Source: Hymenobacter pini
GTDB taxonomy: Bacteria; Bacteroidota; Bacteroidia; Cytophagales; Hymenobacteraceae
Assembly: GCF_020421205.1 (NCBI RefSeq)
Contig: NZ_JAIZZH010000005.1
Coordinates: forward strand, 248,001 to 312,000
DNA length: 64,000 nt
Direction: 5' to 3'
Shown here: positions 16,301 to 24,628 of the stretch, in pieces
Layout of the letters: every line of letters starts with the position of its first letter
Numbering within the stretch: the first letter of the stretch is position 1
Translations under genes and position numbers: made by a program
The notes under the pieces: generated by a model
Told to the model about the DNA's origin: nothing
The model's database searches: none
Seen by the model: only the letters and a program-made list of their open reading frames with translations

Positions 16301-18226
16301 CCTACCATCACGGGCACCACGGGCGGTACCTTCAGCAGCACCACGGGCTTGGCCATTGATGCCGCCACCGGCACCATCAACCTAGCCGCCAGCACGCCCG
16401 GCACCTACACCGTTACGTACTCGGTAAGCGGTACCTGCCCGTCGTCGGCTACAACTCAGGTAACCATTACCAACGCGGTATCGGCGACTTTCAGCTACGC
16501 AGCTACTTCGTACTGCACCAGCGCTACCGGCACGGTAGCACCCACATTGGCCAGCGGCGCTACGGCCGGCACCTTCAGCAGCACTACGGGCCTAACCATT
16601 GATGCTACCACCGGTGTCATCACGCCGAGCACCTCTACCCCCGGCACCTACACCGTGACCAACACGGTAGCCGCTTCGGGTAGCTGTGCAGCGGCTTCGG
16701 CTACGTTCCAGGTAACCATTACCGCTCCTGCTACCGCCGGCTTCAGCTATGCCAGCACCAGCTACTGCACCTCGGCTTCGGGAACGATTACGCCTACTCT
16801 GGCTAGCGGCGCTACCGCTGGTGCCTTCAGTTCCACCAACGGACTGACCATTAATGCTCAGACGGGCGCTATTACGCCGAGCACTTCAACGCCGGGCACC
16901 TATACGGTAACCAACACCGTGGCCGCTTCGGGCGCTTGCGCCGCCGTTACGGCCACAACCCAAGTGACGATTACGGCACCGGCTACGGCGGGCTTCAGCT
17001 ACGCTAGCGTCAGCTATTGCACCACAACCAGCGGAAGCGTAACGCCCACACTGGCTACTGGCGCTACGGCTGGCACCTTTACATCTGCCACGGGCCTGAG
17101 CCTCAATGGTACGACGGGTGCCATCACGCCGAGCACCTCGACTCCCGGTACTTACACGGTAACGAATACAGTAGCGGCCTCGGGTGGTTGCGCCGCCGTT
17201 TCGGCTACGTTCCAGGTAACCATTACGGCTCCGGCTACGGCGGGCTTCAGCTACGCCAGCGCCAGCTATTGCACTTCGGCTTCGGGTTCGGTTACGCCTA
17301 CTCTGGCTAGCGGTGCCAGCGCCGGCACGTTCAGCTCTGCTACCGGCCTCACGCTCAACGCTACTACCGGGGCCATCACGCCGGGCACCTCTACCCCGGG
17401 CACTTACACCGTGACCAATACCGTAGCTGCTTCGGGCGGCTGCAGCGCAGTTACGGCCACAACTCAGGTAACCATTACTGCTGCACCGGTGGCTACGTTC
17501 AGCTACCCCAATGCCAGCTACTGCACCAGCGCTACCGGCACGGTGGCACCCACGTTGGCTAGCGGCGCTACGGCCGGCACCTTCAGCAGCACCACGGGTC
17601 TGACTATTGATGCTACCACCGGGGCCATCACGCCTTCGACCAGCACCGCTGGCACCTACACGGTAACCAACACGGTAGCTGCTTCGGGTGGCTGCGGCGC
17701 GGTTTCGGCTACCTTCCAGGTAACCATCAACGCCACCCCTGCCCGCCCGACGGTGACGGCGCAGTACGCTGGCTCCGTAACTACGCTCACCAGCAGCGCC
17801 CCCACCGGAAACCAGTGGTACCTGAACGGCACGGCCATTACCGGTGCTACGGGCCAGACGTACGTAGTGAATTCGGCTGCGCAGTTCGGCAATTACACGG
17901 TCGTAACCACCTCAGCAGCGGGTTGCGCTTCGGCGGCTTCTCTACCGCTGGTAGTAACGGCTGCGGCCAAACCGCTGGCGGGCACCACGCTCACGCTCTA
18001 CCCCAACCCCACCACCGATGGGCTCCTGACGGTAAAGCTGGCCGGTTACACGCAAGCAGTGGAGCTGACGGTGTACAACGCAGTAGGCCAGCAGGTGCGT
18101 ACCGTAACGGTACCGGCCGGCCGCCTGGAGCAGCCGCTCAACTTGTCACAGCTACCTTCCGGCGTGTACGTGCTACGCGCCCGTACTGAGGGCGGCACGG
18201 ATGTGCGGCGCATTGTGAAGGAATAA
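13331..18226 (+). CDS. Giant T9SS-secreted repeat protein (adhesin-like)
   Basis: 1631 residues. The N-terminus has a basic stretch and a hydrophobic signal (WLPLLATTCGLLISPLTQAQ). Residues 80-800 are Thr/Gly/Asn-rich with repeated SGTxT and NGTL phrases, consistent with a parallel beta-helix; the opening GGNWSSPATWAGGVVPTSAD is typical of such T9SS proteins. Residues about 970-1470 hold six tandem modules (84 residues each, the first 79), each with two Cys. The last 80 residues (LTLYPNPTTDGLLTVKLAG to VLRARTEGGTDVRRIVKE) are a type A T9SS sorting domain, so the protein is exported and probably attached to the surface. Role in adhesion or matrix is inference. Confidence 0.9.
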   Translation: MILTVQNAPARRTSVGKHRSWLPLLATTCGLLISPLTQAQHRLGSEAARVTATAVPLPGSSAVSKAPVPATAQKIRGVQASISSTAAGGNWSSPATWAGGVVPTSADDVTIVGGATVTVDVAASCASLTINSTGSLLTSATTAYQVQVGGSVTNNGTLDLSASTSVGSDLRFTGAGNATFSGSGTTDLQSVTLAKSVRADVVEMNLPAFTVKGAASTDGFLLTRTTGTTPVDDMTGTLKISGTNTVSNKVFGVVSYIIPATGGFWLNNPNFTVVGQTGSGTVNGLLRVSAGTYNVGTGAGNSLVFGANSVYTQEGGTLSTTGRFTNFTGASSVSGTMTFTMSGGTLNVATVANASGTPSLGVNGPTTISGGTINLVQRSTATTPLDYYWAGTYGFTGGTLNIGTAATATNFDFRVRGNMPNVVVTGGSSAVLQGQTNVFGSFLVSPTATLNLNGALLLQLGSGITNNGTLNGATTGSTIYFGGSIPQALSGTGTFTTPLRTLTLDNNGGGVTLNVPLTVYRTNFFTGNLINSGNLTIGDGTAVLEIIQIGVTGATNPAGSFDVAPNFNIGNGALQVLYAQETMGRTTGFEIPANRTIDYLTIANSNGVTLAGGNLTVRGDATQSLFLTSGVLSTSPANTLILAATVGAPPTGSATSYVRGPLAITVNSTTPVSRTFAIGDGPGWRPVLVGGITTSGAQTFTATIVSGATGGTGTGGVSFLNPTRYVRLQNTAALPASATVQLSYGGDDIVGGSQTTVVAQAATANGAYASIGGAAASTPTTGIVSTQPITPGNDFFVLANTEGGTLTSSVASVCSGTNSGTLTLTGYTGTITGYEANTGSGFTAVPGTNTGATLAFNNLTQTTTFRAVIQTADNRIVYSSLVTVTVTAGPTATLTAATPTTFCGSGTLTLNATPVTGASYQFLLNGQPISGATAATYTATVSASGAYSVVVTTGSCSATSAAVQVTVNPATTATFSYASNAFCQSGTNPTPTITGTTGGTFSSTTGLAIDAATGTINLAASTPGTYTVTYSVSGTCPSSATTQVTITNAVSATFSYAATSYCTSATGTVAPTLASGATAGTFSSTTGLTIDATTGVITPSTSTPGTYTVTNTVAASGSCAAASATFQVTITAPATAGFSYASTSYCTSASGTITPTLASGATAGAFSSTNGLTINAQTGAITPSTSTPGTYTVTNTVAASGACAAVTATTQVTITAPATAGFSYASVSYCTTTSGSVTPTLATGATAGTFTSATGLSLNGTTGAITPSTSTPGTYTVTNTVAASGGCAAVSATFQVTITAPATAGFSYASASYCTSASGSVTPTLASGASAGTFSSATGLTLNATTGAITPGTSTPGTYTVTNTVAASGGCSAVTATTQVTITAAPVATFSYPNASYCTSATGTVAPTLASGATAGTFSSTTGLTIDATTGAITPSTSTAGTYTVTNTVAASGGCGAVSATFQVTINATPARPTVTAQYAGSVTTLTSSAPTGNQWYLNGTAITGATGQTYVVNSAAQFGNYTVVTTSAAGCASAASLPLVVTAAAKPLAGTTLTLYPNPTTDGLLTVKLAGYTQAVELTVYNAVGQQVRTVTVPAGRLEQPLNLSQLPSGVYVLRARTEGGTDVRRIVKE
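16241..17736 (+). repeat. Six tandem 252-bp (84-codon) modules in the adhesin
   Basis: The landmark TTCAGCTA recurs at 16490, 16742, 16994, 17246 and 17498, exactly 252 bp apart. A more diverged first copy begins at 16253, 237 bp before (79 codons). Each module reads roughly FSYAxxSYCTxxxG, PTLASGATAGTFSS, TGLTIDATTGAITPSTSTPG and TYTVTNTVAASGGC, ending QVTIT. Two Cys per module may form a disulfide. Confidence 0.95.
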
Positions 18227-18244
18227 CCTTTGGGTTTCTCCATT

Positions 18245-18285
18245 AAAAAGCTCCCTGCTGGCAAGGCCAGCAGGGAGCTTTTTTT
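18245..18285 (+). terminator. Strong terminator after the T9SS protein
   Basis: An 18-base arm (18245-18262) pairs perfectly with 18266-18283 around an AAG loop, with A and T tracts at its ends. It lies 18 nt after the stop codon. Confidence 0.9.
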
Positions 18286-18389
18286 GCTGGCTACTTCAGC
18301 AGCCGATAAGGTCAACTTCGGCCTTTGTGCTGATATATATCACAGGATGATGATATTTGAGCACTTGCCTCTCCCCGTCAGCGCTCCGC

Positions 18390-19001
18390 ATGTCCGTTTT
18401 CAGCACTTATCTACAACTCGGGTTTCATCACATTTTCAATCTGCGGGCCTACGACCACCTGGTGTTTCTGCTGGCGCTATGCGCGTCCTACGTGTTGCAG
18501 GACTGGCGGCGGGTAGTAGCGCTGGTTACCAGCTTCACGGTAGGCCACTCCATCACGCTGGCCCTGGCTACGCTGAACGTGGTGCAATACTCACCCAAGC
18601 TGATTGAAACGCTGATTCCGATAACCATTGTGCTGACCTGCCTGCTGAATCTGGCGCGGGCTGGTAGTGCAACGAACCGGCTGCCTGAGCGCACTGGCCC
18701 GCAGCCTATTATTCTGACCCTGCCCAATTTGCTGGCCATGATATTCGGGCTGATTCATGGGCTTGGCTTTTCCAGCTACCTGCGCGAACTGCTGGGCCGC
18801 CAGAGCCGGCCGATGCTGGAGCTGTTAAGCTTCAACCTGGGCGTGGAGCTGGGCCAGCTGGTGATTGTGCTGCTGATTTTGCTGCTGGGCTTTGTACTGC
18901 TGCGCGGCCTGCGCGTGCACCGCCGCGACTGGCTGCTGACTACCAGCGGCGCGGCGCTGGGCATTGCCATTATTCTGCTACTAGGGCAATTTCTGGGGTA
19001 A
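18390..19001 (+). CDS. HupE/UreJ-type membrane protein
   Basis: 203 residues from MSVFSTYLQLGFHHIFNLRA (ATG 18390). Six hydrophobic helices with the HupE/UreJ pattern: AYDHLVFLLAL, SFTVGHSITLALATL and GLIHGLGFSSYL, in which His and Asp within helices are thought to bind nickel. By family knowledge such proteins take up nickel for hydrogenase or urease. No hydrogenase is in the window; a urease locus lies about 7 kb downstream, so nickel supply for urease is plausible but not shown. Metal specificity is uncertain. Confidence 0.8.
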   Translation: MSVFSTYLQLGFHHIFNLRAYDHLVFLLALCASYVLQDWRRVVALVTSFTVGHSITLALATLNVVQYSPKLIETLIPITIVLTCLLNLARAGSATNRLPERTGPQPIILTLPNLLAMIFGLIHGLGFSSYLRELLGRQSRPMLELLSFNLGVELGQLVIVLLILLLGFVLLRGLRVHRRDWLLTTSGAALGIAIILLLGQFLG

Positions 19002-19035
19002 TCGAGGTTGCTGAATTAAACTCTACAACAAAAAA

Positions 19036-19065
19036 GACGAGTGGAGCCAAATGGCTCCACTCGTC
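19036..19065 (-). terminator. Terminator for the minus-strand lipoprotein
   Basis: GACGAGTGGAGCCA (19036-19049) pairs with TGGCTCCACTCGTC (19052-19065). The A run just left of it is a T tract on the minus strand, so it serves the gene ending at 19097. It may also stop plus-strand readthrough. Confidence 0.8.
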
Positions 19066-19096
19066 CCATACGATTTCATGTAAGCAGTGCTAACTG

Positions 19097-20251
19097 CTAG
19101 TAGCTGGCCCGGAAGTAGTATACCTCACCCGGCGCATAAGGGTCCTGCTGGTTTTGCGGCCAGTGGGGGTCGTAGTAGTTTACAAATTGCTCGCCCATCC
19201 GCTCATCGTTGGAGCCAATCGTCGGGTTGAACGTTATAACTACTCCCTTAGGCAGCGTTACTGATAGATTCAGTCGGATATTCGGACCAAAATCCCGCTC
19301 AACCCAAATGTCGCGGAAGGTTGACCCGTAGGAATTCAGGTACCAGTAATAGAGCAGATTTCCAGTGCTAATCCACTGCCCGTTTTTCACGGAGTTGCGG
19401 CTGGGATTCTGCGACCAAGTGCCCATTTGGTAAGGTGCCACAGCCGGCTGATATGGTGGCGGCCCGCCGTAATTAGGCATCGGCGCTACCCAGTACTGCA
19501 TCTGCAGTTCAGGGCCACCCAATGCCCAGTGCTCAATGGCGCTAATATCCCGGATTTTGTAACGCTCAAGGCGTTCCATAGCGCCGTTGTAGCGGTTAGC
19601 CGTGGTAACGGTTTCATCAACCTCACCTTTCTCGTTTACCCGCTCATTGCTACCAATTACGACCACCGGGTATTCTGGCTCCACGCTGGCAGGCAGCACA
19701 TCTTCCTTTCCGTCCCGATTAAACGTGCGGAAAGACTCCACCTTCATATCGTCGAAATCGACTGGCAGCGCAAATACTACTGGGGAGTACGACTCGTCCC
19801 ATTTTTCGCACAGCACGGGTACCGAAAACTGGCAGAGTGGAATACCGCCAATGGTGCGCTGTACCCAGCTTCGGGCTTCATCAACGGAAACATCACGACC
19901 TTGCTGCTTTGCCTGATTGGCGTATTGCCGCGTGAAAATGTCTTCCAGTGTTTCTCCCCCGATACTCTCGCCTGCTACGCGCTGATATAGCACGTCGTAG
20001 TCCCCATCAAACTGAGCCAATGCCTGCTCCCGTAAAAAACCACGCAGCTTGTCATTGCTACCCAGCTCTACGGCCAGCAATAACGCGAGATGGTTGCGGT
20101 CCTCGGTGGAGGTAACTTCCTCGCCCTCCGTGCTAGAGGAACGAGCTACTAAGGCGCCTTTCGAGGGTACCACATCCTGCTGTTCGCAGGCTATAGTCCC
20201 GAGGCCCAACGCTGCTAGAAAAGCTAGCTGCGTAACGCGTTTTGTAAACAT
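19097..20251 (-). CDS. Predicted lipoprotein, 384 aa
   Basis: 384 residues from MFTKRVTQLAFLAALGLGTI (ATG 20251), lipobox ending at AC (Cys22). The segment LGSNDKLRGFLREQALAQFD with GDYDVLYQRV occurs in families of Bacteroidota lipoproteins, possibly DUF3103-like, but I am not certain. The rest has ordinary globular composition, with a Tyr/Pro-rich part (PMPNYGGPPPYQPAV). An upstream in-frame ATG at 20323 would put 24 polar residues before the signal and is unlikely. Function unknown. Confidence 0.7.
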   Translation of the reverse strand: MFTKRVTQLAFLAALGLGTIACEQQDVVPSKGALVARSSSTEGEEVTSTEDRNHLALLLAVELGSNDKLRGFLREQALAQFDGDYDVLYQRVAGESIGGETLEDIFTRQYANQAKQQGRDVSVDEARSWVQRTIGGIPLCQFSVPVLCEKWDESYSPVVFALPVDFDDMKVESFRTFNRDGKEDVLPASVEPEYPVVVIGSNERVNEKGEVDETVTTANRYNGAMERLERYKIRDISAIEHWALGGPELQMQYWVAPMPNYGGPPPYQPAVAPYQMGTWSQNPSRNSVKNGQWISTGNLLYYWYLNSYGSTFRDIWVERDFGPNIRLNLSVTLPKGVVITFNPTIGSNDERMGEQFVNYYDPHWPQNQQDPYAPGEVYYFRASY

Positions 20252-20320
20252 AGTTAGTGTAGGCGTTATGGTTGACAGAAAGCCGTATTCTTCCACAAAC
20301 ACCTTATGCACAGCGCTATA

Positions 20321-20351
20321 CAAAGTCTATTTGCGGATAGAATATTCCAAA
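20321..20351 (-). promoter_or_regulatory. Putative promoter of the lipoprotein
   Basis: On the minus strand: TTTG (20351-20348), an 18-base spacer, then TAGACTTTG (20329-20321). This has the same layout and the same one-base-longer -7 box as the promoter at 6457-6487. It lies 69 nt upstream of the ATG at 20251. The remaining gap to 20624 holds no gene I can support, only a 14-bp palindrome at 20549-20562. Confidence 0.45.
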
Positions 20352-20624
20352 CCTACAGGGGCCATACCAGCTAAAAAAAAGTATTACACCAATACGCCTG
20401 TTCGCTACACCAACGCCCTTTTGCTGTATTTTTACTACCTGGTCAATAGCTCCCGCACCATATCCCATTGTGGTAGCTTAGCCCACATCTCAAATCAGTA
20501 TTTGCTGCGTTCATCTCACTGCAACCTCGCTCTGCAAGCTGCGTCTTTCGCCGCATGCGGCGCTAGTAGGTTACGCCGCTGCTTTCATTCGTTGCTGTAA
20601 CGCCTTTTTCTCCCCTTTTCCTGT

Positions 20625-22979
20625 ATGTTGAAACAACCACTGCTGGCCGCCGGGCTGGCGGCGCTGCTGGCCCTACCGGCCGCGGCCCAGAACACCAACT
20701 CCGGCACCGACAAATTTGCGCAGCTGGAAACCCTGCTGCCCACGCCCAACACCTACCGCACGGCCTCCGGAGCCCCCGGCAACCAGTACTGGCAACAGCG
20801 CGCCGACTACAACATTCGGGTGAAGCTGGATGACGCTAAGCAGGCCATCAGCGGCGACGAGGACATCACCTACACCAACCTCTCGCCCGACGTGCTCACC
20901 TACCTCTGGGTGCAGCTCGACCAGAACATCCTGGATAAGAACTCCATTACTACTGCCACCGAGGTAGGCCAGATTCAGCAGCGCATGCCGTTTCAGGCCT
21001 TGGACTACCTGCAGAAAAGCGAGTTTGATGGCGGTTTCAAGATTGCGGAGGTGAAGATGAAGGGCGGCAAGGCCCTGCCCTACGTGATTAACCACACCAT
21101 GATGCGCGTGGACCTGCCCACGCCGCTGCGGCCCAAGCAGGCTGTGACGTTCAGCATCAAGTGGAGCTACAATATCAACGACCAGACCAAAATTAACCAA
21201 CGCTCGGGCTACGAGTATTTCCCGGAGGATAAGAACTACCTCTACGAAATTGCTCAATTCTACCCCCGCATGGCGGTGTACTCCGACAACCAGGGCTGGC
21301 AGCACAAGCAGTTCCTGGGCAACGGCGAGTTTGCCCTGCCCTTCGGTGATTACCGCGTGAGCATCACCGCCCCCGCCGACCACGTGGTGGGCGCTACCGG
21401 CACGCTGCAGAACGCCTCAGAGGTACTTTCTTCGGCCCAGCGCCAGCGCCTGGAGCAAGCCAAGAACTCCAACAAGCCGGTGCTCATCGTGTCGCCGATG
21501 GAGGCGGAGCGCGCCGAGCAGAACCGCGCCAAAGGCACCAAAACCTGGACGTACGCCGCCAAAAACGTGCGTGACTTCGCCTGGGCTTCCTCGCGCAAGT
21601 TCATTTGGGATGCCATGGGCATCAAACAGAACGGGGTGCCGGTGATGTGCATGAGCTACTATCCCAAGGAGGGCAACCCACTATGGGGCAAGTACTCCAC
21701 TGAAGTGGTGGCACACACCATCAAAACTTACTCGAAATTCACCATTCCGTACCAGTACCCGGTGGCCATTTCGGTGCACGGGCCGGTGGGCGGCATGGAG
21801 TACCCCATGCTGTGCTTCAACGGCGGCCGCCCCGAGAAGGACGGTACCTACTCGGCTGACCGGAAGTACGGCATGATTTCGGTGATTATTCACGAGGTGG
21901 GCCACAACTTCTTCCCCATGATTGTGAACTCCGACGAGCGGCAGTGGACGTGGATGGACGAAGGCCTGAACACCTTTGTGCAGTACCTCACCGAGCAGGA
22001 GTGGGAGCGTAACTACCCCTCCCGCCGCGGCGAACCGGCCAACATCGTGGACTACATGCGCACCGATAAGAGCTTGCAGACCCCGATTATGACCAACTCG
22101 GAGTCGGTGCTGCAGTTCGGCAACAACGCCTACGGCAAGCCCGCCACCGGCCTGAACATTCTGCGCGAGACCATTATGGGCCGCCAGCTGTTCGACTACG
22201 CCTTTAAGGAATACGCCACCCGCTGGGCCTACAAGCACCCCACCCCCGCCGACTTCTTCCGCACCATGGAAGACGCCTCGGGCGTGGACCTGGACTGGTT
22301 CTGGCGCGGCTGGTTCTACACCGTGGACAAGACTGACCTGGCCATCGACGGCGTGAAGTGGTACACCGTGGACTCGAAGAACCCCGAAATTGAGAATGCC
22401 CGCAAGCGGGAAATGATCAACAAAGCGCCCCAGAGCATTTCGCAGCAGCGCAATCTGCAGGACATTCAGAAAACCCTGGTGGATGAGAAGCCTGAACTCA
22501 AGGACTTCTATAACAGCTACGACCCGCTGGCTACCACCGACGCCGACAAGCAGCGCTATCAGCAAATGGTGAAGGCCATGAGCCCCGAGCAGCAGCAGCG
22601 CCTCAACAACGGCCTGAACTTCTACGAGGTGAGCCTGAAAAACAAGGGCGGCCTCACCATGCCGGTGATTGTGCAGATGACTTACGAGGACGGCAAGCAG
22701 GAAGTAATGAACATTCCGGCCGAAATCTGGCGCAAAAACAACGCCGAGGTAACCAAGGTGTTCATCACCGAGAAACCCGTGGTGAGCTTCGTGCTAGACC
22801 CCTACCTGCAAACCGCCGATACGGACCTGAGCAATAACAGCTGGCCCCAGAAGGCCGCGCCCTCGCGCTTCGAACTGTTCGAGTATCAGCAGCGGGCCCA
22901 GCCTAACCCCATGCAGCAGCAGTCGGCCCTGCAACAGAAAGAGCAGAAGCCGATTAACTCCACCGGCGGCACCAACTAA
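20625..22979 (+). CDS. M1-family zinc aminopeptidase, exported
   Basis: 784 residues with a signal peptide (MLKQPLLAAGLAALLALPAA, then AQN). Zinc site: HEVGH with His423 and His427, and Glu446 in WMDEGLN, spaced 18 residues later as in the M1 (gluzincin) family. The upstream VGGMEYPM stands in place of the GxMEN exopeptidase motif, as in the periplasmic M1 group of Bacteroidota. The C-terminus is Gln-rich (QQRAQPNPMQQQSALQQ). It likely degrades peptides in the periplasm. Monocistronic, bounded by a strong terminator. Confidence 0.93.
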   Translation: MLKQPLLAAGLAALLALPAAAQNTNSGTDKFAQLETLLPTPNTYRTASGAPGNQYWQQRADYNIRVKLDDAKQAISGDEDITYTNLSPDVLTYLWVQLDQNILDKNSITTATEVGQIQQRMPFQALDYLQKSEFDGGFKIAEVKMKGGKALPYVINHTMMRVDLPTPLRPKQAVTFSIKWSYNINDQTKINQRSGYEYFPEDKNYLYEIAQFYPRMAVYSDNQGWQHKQFLGNGEFALPFGDYRVSITAPADHVVGATGTLQNASEVLSSAQRQRLEQAKNSNKPVLIVSPMEAERAEQNRAKGTKTWTYAAKNVRDFAWASSRKFIWDAMGIKQNGVPVMCMSYYPKEGNPLWGKYSTEVVAHTIKTYSKFTIPYQYPVAISVHGPVGGMEYPMLCFNGGRPEKDGTYSADRKYGMISVIIHEVGHNFFPMIVNSDERQWTWMDEGLNTFVQYLTEQEWERNYPSRRGEPANIVDYMRTDKSLQTPIMTNSESVLQFGNNAYGKPATGLNILRETIMGRQLFDYAFKEYATRWAYKHPTPADFFRTMEDASGVDLDWFWRGWFYTVDKTDLAIDGVKWYTVDSKNPEIENARKREMINKAPQSISQQRNLQDIQKTLVDEKPELKDFYNSYDPLATTDADKQRYQQMVKAMSPEQQQRLNNGLNFYEVSLKNKGGLTMPVIVQMTYEDGKQEVMNIPAEIWRKNNAEVTKVFITEKPVVSFVLDPYLQTADTDLSNNSWPQKAAPSRFELFEYQQRAQPNPMQQQSALQQKEQKPINSTGGTN

Positions 22980-22996
22980 CCATTGGCCCCCAGTAA

Positions 22997-23040
22997 GCAT
23001 AAAAAAAGCGCCCGATTTCCATCAGGCGCTTTTTTTATGC
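22997..23040 (+). terminator. Terminator after the M1 peptidase
   Basis: GCATAAAAAAAGCGCC (22997-23012) pairs with GGCGCTTTTTTTATGC (23025-23040). The A/T-flanked GC stem ends in seven T, a strong bidirectional rho-independent signal. Confidence 0.9.
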
Positions 23041-23103
23041 TCCGGTTGCAACCTCTTATTTGCCGGGTTACTCTTCCCTGGGTACTGCTTAACCAGGTGT
23101 TGC

Positions 23104-23526
23104 ATGAAGAACTATGTACTCATTGCCAGCGGCTTATTGTTGGCTATCGGAAGCTCAAGCTGCAAGGAAAAGGCCGTTCCCTGCGTGATGGGCACGTTGC
23201 TAGGCAGCACGTGTGCCGGCGGCTACCTGATTCAGGTTGATACCACTTCCCAACACACTATCGGCCAAAATGTGGCTTTTCAGGGCGATGCTGGTAGACC
23301 TTTGCCCGGCCCGGCTGCCAAAGCCCGGGTGTACAGCAACGTAATAATGACGTACTCTTCCCTTCCCCCGGAAATGCCACGAGGACAGAAATTCTATTTT
23401 CAGTATAAGTCGGACACGGACAAAAGCTCCCGAATCTGCACGGCCAACGTATCCTGGTATCAGGCTCCTTTGTACAAGTTGCTAGGCACTTCCACGGCAT
23501 CATGCGCCGCACTGCTTCCTGAATAA
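23104..23526 (+). CDS. Small predicted lipoprotein, 140 aa
   Basis: 140 residues, signal MKNYVLIASGLLLAIGSSSC with lipobox Cys20. The mature part contains several Cys (CVMGTLLGSTCAGGY and two near the C-terminus) that could form disulfides, and a beta-rich layout. Family not recognised. Followed by its own terminator. Confidence 0.65.
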   Translation: MKNYVLIASGLLLAIGSSSCKEKAVPCVMGTLLGSTCAGGYLIQVDTTSQHTIGQNVAFQGDAGRPLPGPAAKARVYSNVIMTYSSLPPEMPRGQKFYFQYKSDTDKSSRICTANVSWYQAPLYKLLGTSTASCAALLPE

Positions 23527-23588
23527 AGATGTAGGAACTCTCTGGGAATGGTTGCAGGTAGTTACTGCCCTTTCCCGGGTAAATTTCC

Positions 23589-23626
23589 GCAGCCGGTTCC
23601 GCTGGGACCGGCTGCTTTTTGTTTTT
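23589..23626 (+). terminator. Terminator after the small lipoprotein
   Basis: GCAGCCGGTTCC pairs with GGACCGGCTGC around a short loop (23589-23615), followed by TTTTTGTTTTT. It lies 63 nt after the stop at 23526. The rest of the gap to 23735 holds nothing else I can support. Confidence 0.85.
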
Positions 23627-23734
23627 CGTTGATGTATAGCTGAAGTATGCCGTCCTGCTGCTTCATACCGACATACCCTGGCAAAGCCTAAGCTTCCAGC
23701 ACTACCGCGGCGAGCCAGCAATACCAGATAAACC

Positions 23735-23992
23735 CTAAGCCGTGGTTGCAGGCCAGTAGTCGCGGAGTAGGCTCTGCAGATGCCCCACGGTGAGCAAGGC
23801 GGAGCGAAAGTGCAGCAGCGGGGTGTGCACATCACCCACAACAACTTCGATTTCAGATGAATCGGCGTACCACAAGATGCTAATCAGGGCGTGCCCAAAG
23901 TCCCGACAAACCACTTGCCCTTTGTTTTGCCACGCTTCGGGGCATTCAGCAGAATCGCGGAAGCCTAATTCCAGTAAATCAGCAAGTTTCAT
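23735..23992 (-). CDS. Hypothetical protein, 85 aa
   Basis: 85 residues if started at MKLADLLELGFRDSAECPEA (ATG 23992). The frame stays open to 24130, but that extension would overlap the likely promoter of the divergent gene. The sequence (FGHALISILWYADSSEIEVV) suggests a small mixed alpha/beta protein. No family recognised, no membrane segment. Confidence 0.5.
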   Translation of the reverse strand: MKLADLLELGFRDSAECPEAWQNKGQVVCRDFGHALISILWYADSSEIEVVVGDVHTPLLHFRSALLTVGHLQSLLRDYWPATTA

Positions 23993-24149
23993 GGGCAAAA
24001 TGCGTTGGAACAAAAGGCAAAATTGCACGGTACCAACGTGGTAAGCAACAAAAGTCGGGCCGCAGGCCGGAAGCAACGGCCCAATTTTCCGGGCCAGCAT
24101 TTTCTTGTTAGCTTCCCTCTCCCTTTCCACCTTTTACCCCTTCATCACC

Positions 24150-24524
24150 ATGGGAATTCTTGATGGCCTATTAGGCAATGCCTCTGAGACTGACGCGCAG
24201 GATGTGCAGCTGGAGCTGCAACAAGTGTTGGCCCCCGGCGAAACCGTGCGCGGTGCCTACGCCGTGTTCCGCGACCTGCTGGTATTCACCACCAAACGCC
24301 TAATTCTGGTGGATAAGCAGGGTGTAACGGGCAAGAAACGGGAATACCTGAGCGTACCCTACCGCAGCATTGAGCGGTTTAGCATGGAAACCACCGGGCA
24401 TTTTGACCTGGAATCGGAGCTAAAAATCTGGGTACGGGGGCTGGCGGATCCTATTAGCAAAACCTTCCGCAACGATAAAAACATTCACGAAGTGGCCCGC
24501 GCCCTAGCCGAATTTTCGCTGTAA
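24150..24524 (+). CDS. Bacterial PH-domain protein
   Basis: 124 residues starting MGILDGLLGNASETDAQDVQ. The segment LAPGETVRGAYAVFRDLLVF, then TTKRLILVDKQG and the closing ISKTFRNDKNIHEVARALAE, is the pattern of the bacterial pleckstrin-homology-like family (bPH_1, YvbH-like), which forms small ring-shaped assemblies. Length fits. No membrane segment. Ligand unknown. Confidence 0.85.
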   Translation: MGILDGLLGNASETDAQDVQLELQQVLAPGETVRGAYAVFRDLLVFTTKRLILVDKQGVTGKKREYLSVPYRSIERFSMETTGHFDLESELKIWVRGLADPISKTFRNDKNIHEVARALAEFSL

Positions 24525-24536
24525 GACGGCCAGTTG

Positions 24537-24614
24537 AAAGGGTGAGGTAACGAGTTTTTCGGCTGGGTTTCACCGTTTATCCGGCGCCTACGTAGAACTC
24601 CTACCTCACCCTTT
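24537..24614. repeat. Inverted repeat between PH-domain gene and eda
   Basis: Arms AAAGGGTGAGGTA (24537-24549) and TACCTCACCCTTT (24602-24614) are perfect 13-base reverse complements. The element fills most of the 104-nt spacer. It could be a terminator-like structure or one of the dispersed intergenic inverted repeats seen elsewhere in the window. Confidence 0.5.
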
Positions 24615-24628
24615 TACTGCCGCATCCC

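Noticed and set aside
16241..17736. Regular 252-bp repeats as a possible CRISPR or satellite array
   Set aside because: The repeats are in one long open frame, each a multiple of three, with protein-level conservation, and the frame has a T9SS sorting domain at its end. They are protein modules.
20049..20600. A 183-codon plus-strand ORF across the gap before the M1 peptidase
   Set aside because: Its first half is antisense to the lipoprotein gene and the rest is Cys/Ser/Arg-rich with no domain, with a promoter of the minus-strand gene inside it. Most likely chance.
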